This document shows, in pieces, positions 1-11,559 of a stretch of 64,000 nucleotides of DNA. The stretch lies in NCBI RefSeq assembly GCF_004359215.1, contig NC_090622.1, positions 1,968,274 to 2,032,273 of the forward strand, read 5' to 3'. Position numbers and translations under genes: made by a program. The notes below the pieces were generated by a model. It saw only the letters and a program-made list of their open reading frames with translations. It made no database searches and was not told the DNA's origin. The number at the start of each line of letters is the position of its first letter. The first letter of the stretch is position 1. The DNA is from Bremia lactucae (taxonomy: Eukaryota > Oomycota > Peronosporomycetes > Peronosporales > Peronosporaceae).

Positions 1-184
1 GATCGGCGTCGAATGAAATTGTTCGACACCCCACAAACGACTAGGGATTTATGTGGTAAAAAATTTGATACTTCTAATTTCAAGGAGATGAGGTTAAGTG
101 ACCTCATCACCTGGGGCAGTTACACACTATGCTTGTGTTTGAGAATCAACTTTCGTCAAAATCTCTAAAACTAATTTGACGTTG
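1..184 (-). pseudogene. Protease start, family B chromovirus (partial)
   Basis: The minus strand carries the protease segment that follows gag. An inverted repeat around GTCGAA...TTCGAC at 8-27 corresponds to the equally palindromic stretch at 33035-33058 in the plus-strand B/C element, which encodes the S-N-N-F-I part just after the active-site region of these proteases. A conserved GATGAGG/CCTCATC-type hairpin is visible at 88-110. No intact reading frame remains and the segment is cut by the window edge. Confidence 0.55.
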
Positions 185-1412
185 CTGGATCAGTAGCATG
201 CTCCGTTCCTACTGACCCCGACCATTTTTTTACGATTCGCCTCGCCGTTGCAGCTTCGCAACATCGTCAGATCCGCGTCCTCTGCGGTTCCTAGCGGGGT
301 GTCAGTCGTTTTGCTTAGTGCTTCTAGGCACTGGACTTAGTGCTTTTTTAGGAACTGGGCGTAAAGCACTACACTTATAGGCGAAGTGGACCGTTTTTTC
401 TAATAATTGCATTTTTGCAATCATTTGTGACTTAAATAGCGAGGTTTTCGCTCTCTACATACGAGAGGTCCATGGGTACTAGACCTCCGTTTTCTTGGTG
501 TCTCGGAGGAAGATAAGCTCCAGAGTGGACAAAAGTCTGTTTTAGGCTGAAGTCCCCTGTTCCGCTACAGAAATCGCTTGGTCTAGCGTCTTTAGATCGA
601 GCCGAAACAAGTGACTCTTGACAGCACCGTCTGCATGCCCTTTTATAAACACAATTACCTGTGTTTGTTCCTCACTCAGATGACTCACGATACAACCGAC
701 CAGGTATCGTGTATGCTAGGCTTACGCGTAAGAGTCACGCTTGCCTGCTTCAATTCCAGGAGCTCGGCTCGAGGCCTAAATTCGGCACGTGGTGGCTCCA
801 ATGTTTGCCTAAAGGTCTTAAAACCCTCATGCAACCTAAAACTAATGGATCGTGAATTATGAGCTCGAAGCCCCAGATTAGGCACGTCTGGCTAAGTTGG
901 ACATGCCAAAATTCATTTTCGTCGCATCATCATTGATGCGGCGAGCTTCAATGGAGTCGTCTAATTTGACGAGCCTTCTTAAAAGGAAGCCTTCTTCAAC
1001 TGCCCTAAAACTTTGAGAGTTTTATCCTTAAGCTTTCGGTTCGACGAGGAAGCGTCGGCCCGCTAGCAACAAGTCAAGGCTGCTGTCTCATCATTTTTAA
1101 TTGTTGAGCACCCTGTTCTCTCAACACCTCCGCGTGTTGAGTCTTGCTAGTGAAGCAAGGCTACTTTTTCTTGGCCCCTGTTGAGTTCATGCTGTTTTAA
1201 CTCGGCTATCGCCGCATGTTGTACATCTGTGTCCAGAGCGAGAAGCATGGCACCAACGGTGGCCGACCCATGGCCAAACGCATTGGTTCGACCGCTCTCC
1301 ATTCAAGGTCACTCAAATGAGTAAAACTATCTCGCGTTGCATACTAATGTTTTTGAAGGGTTGAATGCTCCTCGTTTTTCATCCAACATGTCCATGTTGG
1401 ATGGAGCGTGTG
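185..1412 (-). pseudogene. Gag, family B chromovirus (broken)
   Basis: Gag would form the particle that packages the element RNA. On the minus strand, 885-685 encodes the capsid segment EPPRAEFRPRAELLELKQ, which aligns with EPPRAEFRARLELLKLKQ in the family A gag at 29781-29413. The expected start lies near 1405-1390, where the DNA CATCCAACATGTCCATG matches the gag start region of the copy at 30149. The zinc-knuckle region (about 290-470) is present as degenerate sequence. Several stops and frameshifts interrupt the frame, so no Gag is made. Family assignment is by similarity to neighbouring copies and is firm; the limits are approximate. Confidence 0.75.
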
Positions 1413-1430
1413 TAGGCACTGAACGGCCAA

Positions 1431-1444
1431 AAAGTGCTTCCAGG
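1431..1444 (-). other. Primer binding site, degenerate
   Basis: Immediately inside the LTR the minus strand reads CCTGAAGCACTTTT. Other elements here have CCTGGTAGCACTT at this place. It is the degenerate site for the tRNA primer of reverse transcription. Confidence 0.55.
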
Positions 1445-1950
1445 TGAAACCGGGTACCTAATGGTTGTAGTGACAATAGTACTAGTCAACCTACACTGAT
1501 TTTAGTATAGGTGGAATACTGACTACTTCACGTACACGACGCATAGACGAAGGTTCTTAGTAGCTAAGAAATCGTAACTACTAGAGGTTGATACGTAGGC
1601 TTCAGTACATAGAAAAGCAAAACTGTATCAAATATATATTAAGTTCTTTCGTAACGATCTTCTATTTACTGGCTTCAATGTATTAATAACTAATTCTGAA
1701 AGCGCTCCTTGAATACCTCCTAATCGTATCTTGTAACAATTGGCGAGCTTTTGATTTAAACTTATATCAACCAATCAACAGAACTAATGTTATTTTTGTG
1801 TGAATATTATCAAATTTAATCAAATTGGAACTATCAAGTCCAAATTATTAAAAGATAACATTCTTTATTTATTTCTTTATATAGATTAGAATATATGTTA
1901 ATTTCTATTTTAGGAAAAAAAATATTGATGTAACGGGACACTCCGTTACG
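1445..1950 (-). repeat. 5' LTR, family B, minus orientation
   Basis: The plus strand begins TGAAACCGGG (mutated TGTAACGGGG) and ends near CTCCGTTACG (mutated). In between it matches the reverse complement of the LTR at 31166-31652, including the TAGCTAAG...CTTAGCTA hairpin region and the ACGTGAAGTAGTC block. The length of 506 bp fits the family. Confidence 0.75.
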
Positions 1951-2404
1951 CTATCTGCAAATAAAGACACCAAGTCCTAACGCATTAACGTCCTGAGTAT
2001 CATGACAACTCAAAGTTGTATCACTGACAAACTGCATCTTAAGCTACAATGACTGGGATGCAGCGAGTAAAGAGCACCGAAGTTGTCTATCTAACATGCT
2101 CAGAATAACCAACAGTCATGGAATGAAACAGGTTATCCGCAATAGAGCCGCGACTAACAACTTCATTACAGGTTTAACAGTAACAGCTTCAGTTCAAACG
2201 TGACTGATGTAAAGGATGCTTGCCTAATGCAAACAGTTCATCAAAAAGCATCATTTTTCGATGCTCAGAACAAGTACATGCCCAACGCGCCTGTAATCTT
2301 TATGCCCCTATGATAGGCACAAACAGCTCATTGTTTCCTGCGAAATTAAAGTTCATTTTATAAAAGAGATAAGTTGCTGCATATTGACTTTTATTTATGA
2401 ATGG
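1951..2404. other. Unassigned spacer between two B LTRs
   Basis: I see no open reading frame, LTR, RNA gene or clear repeat here. The sequence is moderately AT-rich and is not obviously related to the other parts of the window. Confidence 0.4.
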
Positions 2405-2856
2405 TGTAATGGTCATCCGTTACATAAGTAGTATTTTCTATGTAAGGAAAAAAAAATTCTTATTAAAATTTGACGTAATGATTCCAATATTACCAAATTT
2501 GGTGATATTGAAGCAACAAGCCAACACTTCTGTTGATTTGTTCGTTTATGTTCAAATTAACCCCGCCAAGCGTTACTTGACACGTCTGAGTGGCGCACAA
2601 GGAGGCGCATTACATACTTAACTTTTTTATGTATTGAAGTCAGATCGTTACGTAGGAACTCAATATATTAATAGTGTTTCACTTTTTCTCTTTACGAAAG
2701 CCTTGTATCGACCTCTAGTAGCTAAGACTTCTTAGCTACTTGTAACCATCCTCTGCACGTCAGTGTACGTGAAGTATTCGAGGCGCCTCACCTTCACTGT
2801 TATTAGTGCAGGTTGGATAGAACTGAAGCAGTACTAGTGAATGATACCTTGTTACA
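2405..2856 (+). repeat. Lone LTR, family B
   Basis: It begins TGTAATGG and ends CCTTGTTACA, 452 bp, and aligns along its length with the B LTRs at 3337 and 31166, including the TAGCTAAG...CTTAGCTA hairpin at about 2720-2740. No internal element sequence flanks it, so it is probably a solo LTR left by LTR-LTR recombination. The flanking pentamers (AATGG and GTTTG) do not match, so a target-site duplication is not supported. Confidence 0.75.
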
Positions 2857-3331
2857 GTTTGGTTGTAGAATTTGAAGCAAATCAATATACCCCTTGGTTT
2901 TTAAGAAATAAATTTAATAATTTGTTCATTAACAATGCCGTATTTCTTAATGCCCCTAAAGTCGCATCAATTCGACGAACTTGACCACAGCGTCATATGC
3001 CATGCGCTGTTTGAAAGCACTTTTATGCACCTAGTACGTAAAAGTGCCTGCCTCTTGAAATGATCGCATCAAGCTGTAATTCATACTTATATCCAATCAA
3101 TATTGGATTGGTTCAATTTTATGATCAACTCAGCCCATGTGACAGCGATTTAAATAGGCGTCAATCAACTTACTTCTAGATTCCTATTAATTTTGGCTCT
3201 AGAGCTAATTAAAAAGGAATGCATGTTTGCTAGAGAAGCTCCTAAGAAACAAATTTAATGATACATGGAGCGCGCTTGTAAGCACTCCAGCTCAGCCTTC
3301 AAAGTTCTTTACGGCGAGGCAGCCGAACTCT
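2857..3331. other. Unassigned spacer
   Basis: No gene or repeat recognised. It ends in the GCTTC pentamer (3332-3336) duplicated on the far side of the next LTR. Confidence 0.4.
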
Positions 3332-3336
3332 GCTTC

Positions 3337-4020
3337 TGCAACGAGGTGTACCGCTACATTAATATTATTTTCTATACGATTAATAATAGATATTATTCTT
3401 ATACAAAATGGAAGAAAATAAAGATGTAAAATTGTTATAACTTATTAATTTTGACTTGATTGTTCCAATATTACCAAATTTGGTAATATTGACAGAAAAG
3501 GACATTAGTTATGTTGACTGGTTATTCTAAGGTTAAATCAACCCCTCAATCATTAAAAGACACGATTAGGCGGTGCGCAAAGATGCACCATAACTAGCTT
3601 GTTATAACACATTAAAGGCAGTAGGTAGTAGATCGTTACGTGAGTACTTAATACAGTCCTCCCTCGGATAAATTGTACCATCTTTTCAATCAGTTATCCG
3701 AGTTTAGTTATCGGATAACAGTAAGTTTTAAGTTAGCGACCATATAGCGACCGCGGTGGACGTCGTAATCAATAAGTTTGCGGGGTTATAAGTTTTCAGA
3801 GGGTAATCTATCAGAGGGAAACCTGTATATTGATACAGTTTTACTTTCCTCGATAGTAAAGCCTAAGTATCGACCTCAAGTAGCTAAAATCAATTAGGTA
3901 ATTGTAACCTTCTTCTGCACGTCTGTGTACGTGAAGTAATCGAGGCACCTCACCTTCATTGTAATTAGTGTAGATTGACTAGTACCGTTGTCAGTGCTTG
4001 CCAAAAGAAGTCTCGTTACA
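3337..4020 (+). repeat. Solo LTR, family B, with 5-bp target-site duplication and an internal MITE
   Basis: The LTR begins TGCAACGAGG (mutated TGTAACGGGG) and ends TCTCGTTACA. It is flanked by GCTTC at 3332-3336 and GCTTC at 4021-4025, the 5-bp duplication expected of Ty3/gypsy integrase. Its 684 bp include a 172-bp insertion; without it the LTR is about 510 bp, as in the other B copies. There is no internal element DNA, so this is a solo LTR. Confidence 0.88.
3654..3825. mobile_element. 172-bp MITE, pogo/Tc1-mariner-like, inserted in the B LTR
   Basis: The element starts CAGTCCTCCCTCGGATA and ends in the imperfect reverse complement (TATCAGAGGGAAACCTG). It is flanked by TA on each side (3652-3653 and 3826-3827). 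Removing it restores the LTR sequence seen at about 2646-2685, which gives a precise empty site. The CAG...CTG ends and the TA duplication are typical of the pogo/Tigger branch of Tc1/mariner. It has no coding capacity and holds an inner inverted repeat (GTTATCCGA...TCGGATAAC, about 3693-3719). Confidence 0.85.
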
Positions 4021-4025
4021 GCTTC

Positions 4026-4929
4026 GGCATTAAGCCCTTAGAGCTACAGCAGTAAGAAAATCGATCACAGTTCAATTAAAAGGAATTCTACAGCTTTGTT
4101 ACAAGCAATGGTAGTAAAATCAAATAAGAAAATTCTGTGCGAAGAGACATAAATCTTTTAGAAATATTTGGATTTGTACATCTATCACAACCACCTAAAT
4201 AATTTATCTGAAGCACATAAGAATACAACGTGCTTGAAAAAATGTATGTCGCTTTCACGGTGTGAAGGCTTTTTATGATGCCGATACTGCCTGCTAAAGC
4301 GTTGCGTGCGCTTAAACTAAAATTATTCAGATTAACTTTCCCTTACGCCCGGCAAAACATCGCTTTCTTGGTGCGTTCTGAAGACGTTAGTGACGAGCAT
4401 AGGTGACGAAGGGCAAATGAACGCATAGCGAGGTATAGAGCATATTTCGCCGAAGGAAATTGCTTTTAAATTCTTTTCAGCGGCCACTCCAGTCGTATAT
4501 TAAATCGCAGAGACTTAAATATAACAAGTCAAATTTTAACGCTCGTTGTAATAGCCAATGCGGTATTTATTAAGTATGGGTATAACGCCTGTAAAAAAAA
4601 TTGAAAGAATATCGTGCAACTGAAAATTAGTATCAAATCGGACATGCACTTCATCTTGAAGCTGAGAGGGCTTGCGAACACTCACACAATAAATTAGAGT
4701 TACCATAATAATTGGATCAATTTCGATATTATTTTGGCTTACAGAAGACATTATCCGTTGCCTAATATATCTTTTTAATGAATAAATGACTTAAGCTAGA
4801 GGCAAAAGTCCGACTGCGCGAGGATGTGGCTTACGGTGGCCAACAGTAATCAAGCTCAAAACATGACGATCGGACCATGTAGTAACCCTTCTTTTCTCGG
4901 ATAGTGTACAGCAGATGCATAGGTAGCAG
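4026..4929. other. Unassigned spacer
   Basis: No credible gene. The longest frame (4751-4536, minus, 71 codons) has no recognisable domain and biased AT-rich composition. Nothing here matches the retroelement families of the window. Confidence 0.35.
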
Positions 4930-5296
4930 CACTTGTAAAGGGATTCACTTCGTTTAGCGGGAGCTACTTAATAGTCCAGTGGTCTTTAGAACAGAGTGGC
5001 TACAAATATTAAGGGAATTCCTTAGGAAGGTTTAGTACTCTCACTGATCGTAGCGCAAGCCTTAGATAGGCAAGACACTCCGTTTGGGAACTAAACTATA
5101 TTTATGTTAGAATACAAACATCTTACGCTAATTACATAAAAAAGATTTCGGCCACCAGATCTCTATTTGGTGGCTGCCACGCGTATTTCCTGTAACTTAT
5201 CGGATTTAAATGGTGTTACCTTTTAAAATAGAAAACGTGTAATTTACTCATAATGCAAATTGTACTACATTAAAGGTTTAAAAATCGAAGTACCCT
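4930..5296 (-). repeat. 3' LTR, family E2, partial
   Basis: Matches the E2 LTR at 45797-46071: the CCTTAGGAAGG block, CGCAAGCCTTAG, and the hairpin GCCACCAGAT (5151-5160) / ATTTGGTGGC (5165-5174). The terminus next to the element body is eroded. Minus orientation is shown by comparison with 46071, which is followed by a polypurine tract. The left limit is uncertain. Confidence 0.6.
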
Positions 5297-5397
5297 CCTC
5301 CATCGGACGTGTTGCCAGAGAATTTCAGCATTCACTTTTTCCTCTTTTGGGTTTTGGTATTGAACAGCTAAACTAACGGTTGTGTATCTCACACTTA

Positions 5398-6310
5398 TGT
5401 CTTATTATGAGTCATCGGATCTTAGTTTCTTTCTTGAAGACGATGAGACGTGGACTAGTCATATTCTGTCTGAGGACAAAGACGAGGATTCCCACAGATT
5501 TTACAATTTTATAAGGCACCATTTCCTTATCTTTTTTTACAGTTGGATCATCAAATAGCAACACGCTTTGGCGTAAACTCGAATTTCGTCGGGCTCCAAA
5601 TGTATTCCCATACCGTGTGTCGTGGATGATTTGACCGCATTATGCATCATACCGAGCCTCGTTTCTAATATAGAAATCAACTAGCTCGATGAAAAGCAAG
5701 AGCAAGCAATCCTCAAGGAGGAGCGAGCTCGTAATCGGGCTGAGGCCCTTGCGAAAGCAAAGTCTCATGTTGATATCGATTCATACCACTTAGTGTAGAA
5801 AAGGTCTTTCGAGAGGTTGCGGGACAATCCTTGTCATTGTGGACTTCTATATCAAAGGCAAGTACGCCTCAAATTTATTAGAAAAGGCGCGCCGCTGTCC
5901 GTGAGACCTTAATCCAATGCTGATGACGCCGCGTCATTTTTTTGACACGTCTGCGTAATCAAGCACGTGGTGCCGCTGTGTCTTTAGTAATGGAATTTCC
6001 AATGTATTAACATCCGAACGCGTCAGAAGACGACAACTTAATTTCGTTCGTTCGATGTTTCCACCGGGCCCGTCGACAATAATAATTTTGGCATCTTAGA
6101 GACCCGGTCGATGCGGACGACATTCGACTCGAACGAATGATTCGCTTTGATTTCGCAAACCTACGGCCAAATTTTATAATAATCGCGGCGTATCGGCCAA
6201 AATACGAGACTAGGCTAGTCATTACTCAAGTGCTTTAATGCTTCAATTGCGCATGCAACCGTGGTACCAAGCCACATTAAGGCCGAAACACCATCCATTG
6301 CGTCGTTCGT
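5398..6310 (+). pseudogene. Antisense ORF of an E2 element (AS-E), broken copy
   Basis: This is the plus-strand frame that runs opposite to pol between the 3' LTR and the chromodomain. Recognisable blocks are an acidic start (SSDLSFFLEDDETW from 5400), a helical segment at about 5688-5790 (LDEKQEQAILKEERARNRAE), and DADDIRLERMIRFDFANLRP near 6110-6170. The last two correspond to matching blocks in the copies at 21260-20700 (minus) and 46410-47216. Stops and frameshifts break it. Function is unknown. It joins a different element fragment at about 6310. Confidence 0.6.
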
Positions 6311-6665
6311 GTGTAATAGAAAACGTTGATGGTGATGTTAGCCTTGAGATTATTCAAACGCTACATGCCCTAGACGAAATGTCTGTAGACGAGTTTGTGT
6401 TGGAATATTTGGTATATAATTAAAACGTTCGACCAGGTTTCAAGGCTAATGGCTTATCTGAGATGGTGGTCGTTCGTTCAGACATTGCATTGAACTCATC
6501 GTCGCTTTAAGCGAAGCCGTCCATAAAGTCACAAAAGTGTTTTTTTTTCGTAGTAGATCAATAATTCTCTCAATTCTTTTAATTGCTTTTTTTCCATTGC
6601 TAAAAGAATTTCATGACGGTGTGCCATTCTCCACCGACTATTTCTTAATTCCTGCAAGAGAGATA
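6310..6665 (+). pseudogene. Protease-RT linker and RT start, fragment
   Basis: The plus strand encodes EVSL-type and LDEMSVDEF segments (6320-6400) that align with EEVSLAAIPSLHAF and VDEMSIDEC in the E element linker at 57650-57153 (minus). An ALNSSSL segment follows and matches ELNSSSLLDEA. It has no complete domain and is joined head-on to fragments of the opposite strand, so this is a rearranged scrap. Confidence 0.5.
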
Positions 6666-6669
6666 TGTG

Positions 6670-6984
6670 ATTAATTATTTGACATCCAATTTGGGGATAT
6701 TTAACTCAAAAGCCTCATCAAAATCACATCACGTTCCATCCAGCAAGTCTAACCCGCAATGCATTGACGTATTGCCAACAGTGTCAAAATTATCACTTAG
6801 TGAGGCGCCATCTCGGCGAACCTTACTCAGTAGTAGATTCAAATGTACAATTGAGAAATCGTACCCCTACTAATTTAAATGCCCACAATGCTTTCAGGAT
6901 TTACTGATTAGTGATCGCAACGAGCATCCCTCAACGAAGTCCGTGCCGTTCCACTAACAATATATGAACAACGCTCAAGATTAT
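6670..6984. other. Unassigned stretch between retroelement fragments
   Basis: A 68-codon plus-strand frame (6667-6873) shows no recognisable domain. I see no other feature. Confidence 0.3.
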
Positions 6985-7570
6985 TGTTATATACATTGGA
7001 TTTGCTCAGACATTCAAATATCCAGCACACTGACGACTCTGTTAGTGGCTTTCGTGCTCTTTTATCTGGCAAACTTGAGTCCATGACTACCAGAAAGCTT
7101 CGCTAGGAAGATTGCGCGTTGCGCAAAATGTCTTAGACCTCCGATCGATTCGAGTCTTATGGCGTTTAAGTTTGGTATCTCGAATCCAAACCCAAGATAA
7201 GACAGCATTCGATACTCTCAAAGTCGAAGTACCTTATATATCTAAGTTTAAAGGAGCTTTTTGCACGATTCCTAATCGCTAAACGAAAAGTGATCGAAGC
7301 ACCCTCGTGCGCTTTTAGAGCTTCAGCAAATCGCTGACTCAATTCAAAGGAGCGATGTCGAGCATAATAACACTGGGTTCGAAAAATTGAACAAGGCTTA
7401 TCGAAGCCACTAAAAACTGCCTTGGTGACTAACAAGCCGGGCTGGTACTCACGTCCCATTATATTGAGCAGCAAGCTCTTCAAGGATGAGCCCTGTTTTT
7501 TTTTACCTCATAGAGGTTCAACAGAGCCTAGGATCTCCAGTAGCGGGCGTGGCTCCTTGCTGGGTTTCCG
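6985..7570 (-). pseudogene. Protease region, family E, fragment
   Basis: The minus strand aligns with the E protease at 58660-57990: the GACCTCCGATCGATTC block (7137-7152), the GCTTATCGAAGCC and TTGGTGACTAACAAGCC blocks (7397-7437), and AGAGGTTCAACAGAGCCTAG (7511-7530). In intact relatives this region holds the YDLILGMAWL strand and flap. Here it is interrupted by stops in all frames. Confidence 0.65.
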
Positions 7571-7830
7571 CTTGCCCGACGGACCGCGATATTCGAAAGT
7601 CAAGTTTTGCGACTAACTTCAAATCTACACGATATTCGCTTGAAACGCCAGGGTTACGAAAGGCTAAACATCGGCTGGCCCTTCTGGAGAAGCTGATGCT
7701 GAGCGATCCTCGTTGCGTGCGTAATTTCCCTGTTCTCCAAGTCCATATCATGGTGGGATGAGATTGTCGGAGGTAAGTCTTTCACCTTTCTGGTCACCCC
7801 CACCTGATCGACGCTCGACTCGTCATATAG
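7570..7830 (+). pseudogene. Antisense ORF of the C lineage (AS-C), fragment
   Basis: The plus strand encodes a helical segment RLALLEKLMLSDPR (about 7660-7720). It aligns with RLDLFERIMLRDPR in the minus-strand antisense ORF of the element at 31166-38843 (residues about 160-175 of the 36693-36037 frame). The Ser/Pro-rich tail that follows there is also recognisable here in a shifted frame (about 7755-7830). It lies opposite the integrase-chromodomain hinge of the remnant. Confidence 0.6.
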
Positions 7831-7859
7831 TCGGGATGTGTGTCAGTACATCAGGAAAT

Positions 7860-9320
7860 TAAGCTAGGTTACAATTCTCCCATCGGTCTCTGTAGACGGG
7901 TGGGGATATGTGGTCTTGTCTGAATCAATATACCGTTTCAGACTATCCACATAAAAGAGGGATGCGTCTTATATACGATAGAAAAAAATAAGCCTTTAAA
8001 TTAGATCTTCAACCTCCTCAACCACCGTAAACGCGGCAGTAATTTGAAGTACCTCCAGGTAGTACAGAAACTCTACATTTAACTAGAGTAGCAGTGCTTT
8101 ATTTTTAAGTAGAGTAGCAGTACTTTATACTTCTTTTTCTCCCACTCAAAAGCGCTCAATGGTTTTGCGACCAAAATTGTCTGCATATTGTTTTCGCTTG
8201 TCCTGTTCGCTTGCAATCGCGTCACGGACTTTTCATGTAATGGCTAATCCCTCATCTACAATGCGTTGAGCCTTGCTCACGCTTTTAGCATCAAACTCAA
8301 CTATGACACCGCCGAGAGGTCGGCCATAGGTCATAGTTGCCAATAACGAAACGCCCTTATCGTCTAGGAGCATAAGCATCTCCTGCCTTGACTTGTCATA
8401 GGTGTCGTGACCACTGCTAAACCGGCAGGGTCACCAGGGCAAGTTCCGTCGTAGACATGATACCCTCACGGATCATCGTCATATTGACAAAACTGTGTCT
8501 TCTATCGCACCAAGCGAAGTAAGGGGTCCTACTCCACTAAGACTCAGGCTGCGCTCAAACGAGACTAGCGTTCGAGGATAGCGCAGTCCGTTTGTATTAA
8601 ACGGTGTTTCGTCCGTACTGGTGTAGACACTATTTTAATAGCGGACACCACTAAAGGAAAATGTTTGATCCATTCCTTGAGAGCAGCTTACATGCGCAAT
8701 GCATCCCCCACGACCCGATTGGCACGTTCTATTTGGTATCGGTCTAAGGATAATGGGCTGTTGATATGTGAAGCTTGTTGCCCAGCAGCACAAGCACATA
8801 ACGCTTAAAACCCATCGTTAATCATAGATCTCAGTCACATACAATAGACTCGAGCAATCCGTATAGTCAACACATGTGATCTCGGAATAAGAGAGCTGCC
8901 TCCTTGCCTGAGATCGTGGCGCTTCATGGATGTAAATGCACCATTTTGCTCGGTAGGCAACAATCTTCTTCCGACCCTTGTGGTCAGGGGTATGCCAAAC
9001 ATGAAGTCCCCACTGAACGACTTTCAACAACTAGTTGGAATCGGCAGCGGCTAGAATTGCGCACTGCTGGAGGACGGTGCAAGTTTTATAAGCTTACACT
9101 GCTCGCTGGCGCGTAAATTATTGGCCACCCATGTGTGCATCATGGTGCTTGTGAGCGATCATCAGCTTAAGATCTGTGTCATGATAGACATAGATTCTCA
9201 AGGGATCACGAGGTGACAGATGATACCATAACAGACCATCGCTGTGACCAAATCGACTTAAGTTTGCCTTTAGGTGCGACGGATGGAAGAGCTTTTGTCC
9301 GCCGAAGTGATTCAACAGCA
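7860..9320 (-). pseudogene. Integrase, C lineage (broken)
   Basis: Minus-strand 9315-9118 encodes the start of the zinc-binding region (HHDAHMGGQ). 8790-8600 encodes the region around TSTDETPFNTNGL, matching the A-STGETPFYINEL segment at 35380-35420. 8340-8170 matches GEFDAKSVSEAQRFVDE of the plus-strand copy. Frames change repeatedly, and I could not find an uninterrupted DDE core. Known role of the family: insertion of the cDNA into chromosomal DNA. Confidence 0.6.
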
Positions 9321-9880
9321 GTCGACTATGATCTTCCTGATGGTAGCTCTTTTTTATTTCAGAGGCATGCCTTCATGGCTACCAGCGTTGACAGCTGAAA
9401 TTGTGCTTTAGCACTAGGCACACTTTCCTGGTGTCTTACCTTAAGGTCTGGTTTGCGCGATAACGCGTCAGCCAAGCCATCCGACTTATCCGGCTTGTAT
9501 TTATTTACGAAAATTAATTCCAGGGAAGAATGAATGCCATCGTCCCGTTCTAGGCGAGGTGCGGTGAGTTTGTTGGGGTCCGCAGTGATGCGTTATCCGT
9601 ATAAATCACAAATCGTTCGGTGCTCATCAGGTGTATTCGAAACTTTACAAGAGCATAAGCAGCTTTTTGTCATGCACAGAGTAATTCGGTTTCGCAGCTT
9701 TTTAGAGCCAGGAATGACACGCTCAACGCCGTCGTCATCCTTATGCATGAGCGCTATACCGATTTTAAAATTGCTTGCATCGTAGATGACGCTAGAGGGA
9801 TCATCCGTGTCTGGCAGTGCCAAGATCGGTGCCTCAACAAGGAATTGCTTCACTGATGTGAACGCATCTATTTCTTCTTT
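9321..9880 (-). pseudogene. RNase H, C lineage (broken)
   Basis: The minus-strand frame 9853-9593 encodes QFLVEAPILALPDTDDPSSV followed by VIYDASNFKIGIALM. This is the first catalytic strand of the Ty3/gypsy RNase H (normally VxxDAS). It loses frame after KLRNRIT, where intact relatives continue towards KEL and VYTDHASL. RNase H removes the RNA template during reverse transcription. Confidence 0.7.
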
Positions 9881-9904
9881 TGACCAAACTCATTCTGCAA
9901 CGTT

Positions 9905-10870
9905 TTAAAAGAGATCAGACAAAGGCGTAATACGCTCTGCATAAATCTTGCTATACTTATGCAAGTAATTAGTGAGCCCTCGGAATTGGCGTAATTTCTT
10001 CACATCTCGTGGGATCGGCCATTCCTTTACAGATTTCACCTTGTCTGGGTATTCTGGTTCATGGGAGCCTACGATGCAGCCCAGCACAGATATTCCGGAA
10101 ACTCCTTCGACGCTCGTTCACGAGTTGAAGTACAATCGGGCGTCACCCGGAGTCTGCAACATAGCATCCAAATGACGTTTGTGCGACTCTATTTAGCTCA
10201 ACCCGTCTGCGTCCCTACTATGCACGAATATAGTGTCAAAGAAATGGGGTGCGTAGGCACGGTGCTAAAGCATCGCGTGAGCCACCACTCGATTATATGT
10301 CGCAGGTGTAATTTTCAACCTTGTAGCATCACAAGCCACTTCCAAAGCGTACCACTTGGGGTGATTACTGCCATTTGGTTTCATCGGTCTTCCTCGTAAA
10401 TACCTAATAGTAGCCATCTTTCAAATCCAACGCGGATTAAATAGTTGATTTTCCCATTAAGTTCAGCAAAACATCTTTCCACGGGATAGGCGCTTGCGCC
10501 GGTATGGTGCCGTATTCAGCTTTTTGTAAGCGTGAGCCACACGCCATTTACCTGTGGCCTTAACCACACAGACAGTCGGGCTGCAGTGAGGCGACTTGCT
10601 CTCACTTACATGTGCCTTGGCTCGCTTGTTGAGGGACTCATCGATATAGCGGACTTGTTTCTTCGGCAACGGTCATTTCGTGGTGACACAATACTTGATG
10701 CCAGGTTCAAAATCAACTCGTGCCCGATGACCCTATCGGCTGGTTGGTGGCTCGGCACTTCTTTTGGGAACACTAGACAGTGTTTTCGCAGAGATTCAAA
10801 AACGGGCTGTCTTTCAAGGCAGCCCAGCTCTGAACAGCGAGTCTTTTCTTGTATGCCTCTACGACACTCT
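9905..10870 (-). pseudogene. Reverse transcriptase, C lineage (broken)
   Basis: Frame 10669-10463 holds the start of the RT palm (KSPHCSPTVCVVKATGKWR and the AYKKLN segment). 10400-10200 holds the middle, with the counterpart of the F-DDVFVHS catalytic motif. Frame 10087-9905 holds the thumb end (VKEWPIPRDVKKLRQFRGLT). At least three frameshifts separate these pieces, so no enzyme is made. Confidence 0.7.
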
Positions 10871-10899
10871 CGGTGAATGCTTCTATGTGCATTCACATA

Positions 10900-11400
10900 C
10901 ACAACGGTAGGTCACTATGTGAACCTCATTCGAATGACAGGTCAAATAACTTCACATGTAGATATTCCATTAAGTACTTAACGGGTGTGTAACACAAGGC
11001 AGCTAGCCTGTTACAGTCTCTCGAGGATATGTGATACTTTAGTCCAGCTTCATTGAACTTGCTTGAGAAATAGGCAGCAGCTCCAGACCCGAGCATAGTC
11101 CCTAACTCAGGTACGACATGATTTTTTTTGAGGCGATATACATTTGTAATGTTCCAGTAGTCCGTTCGAAGTTATTGATCGAGCTTAGATGTAGTCGATT
11201 TCTCTAGTTTTATTAAGGCTCGGGCACATTACTTGCAGTTAGATTGTTAGCTAACCGCAGAAAGGTTTTCATCTAGACACCTACAATCTATTAGGCTTTC
11301 AACTCTTTCCCCACAAACATGTCCTCAATTTTATGTTTCCTTAGGAAAATTTATTAAAATTTAATGTTTTACATGTTATTTTCGTCTTACGTCGCAATAT
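10900..11400. other. Unassigned stretch inside the remnant
   Basis: Expected to hold protease and the end of gag, but I cannot align it to either. It may be foreign sequence inserted in the element or a strongly diverged segment. A frame at 11399-11701 (plus) is an opposite-strand shadow of gag over its last third. Confidence 0.3.
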
Positions 11401-11559
11401 GGAAAGACCAAAAAATCTATTTTCAAGCACAATTCGTAGAAGTGGCAAGCAGATACTACTGCACAAACATCGACCTACCAAGCGCTTCTTGATCCGTGCT
11501 GCGAGGCTGCCGTCCGCGTTGCCTTCGAAGTATTCTATAAATCTTATCCAGGCAGGCAT

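Larger units (their letters stand above)
1..1950 (-). mobile_element. Family B Ty3/gypsy element, 5' part, running off the left edge
   Basis: Read on the minus strand the order is LTR (1950-1445), a primer binding site, gag (about 1412-185) and the start of the protease (184-1). The remainder of pol would lie left of the window. The layout and the sequence match the plus-strand element starting at 31166. Frameshifts and stops throughout show it is dead. Confidence 0.8.

Noticed and set aside
1951..2404. tRNA or other small RNA gene
   Set aside because: No cloverleaf with A- and B-box-like motifs could be made by eye here or in the other unassigned spacers.
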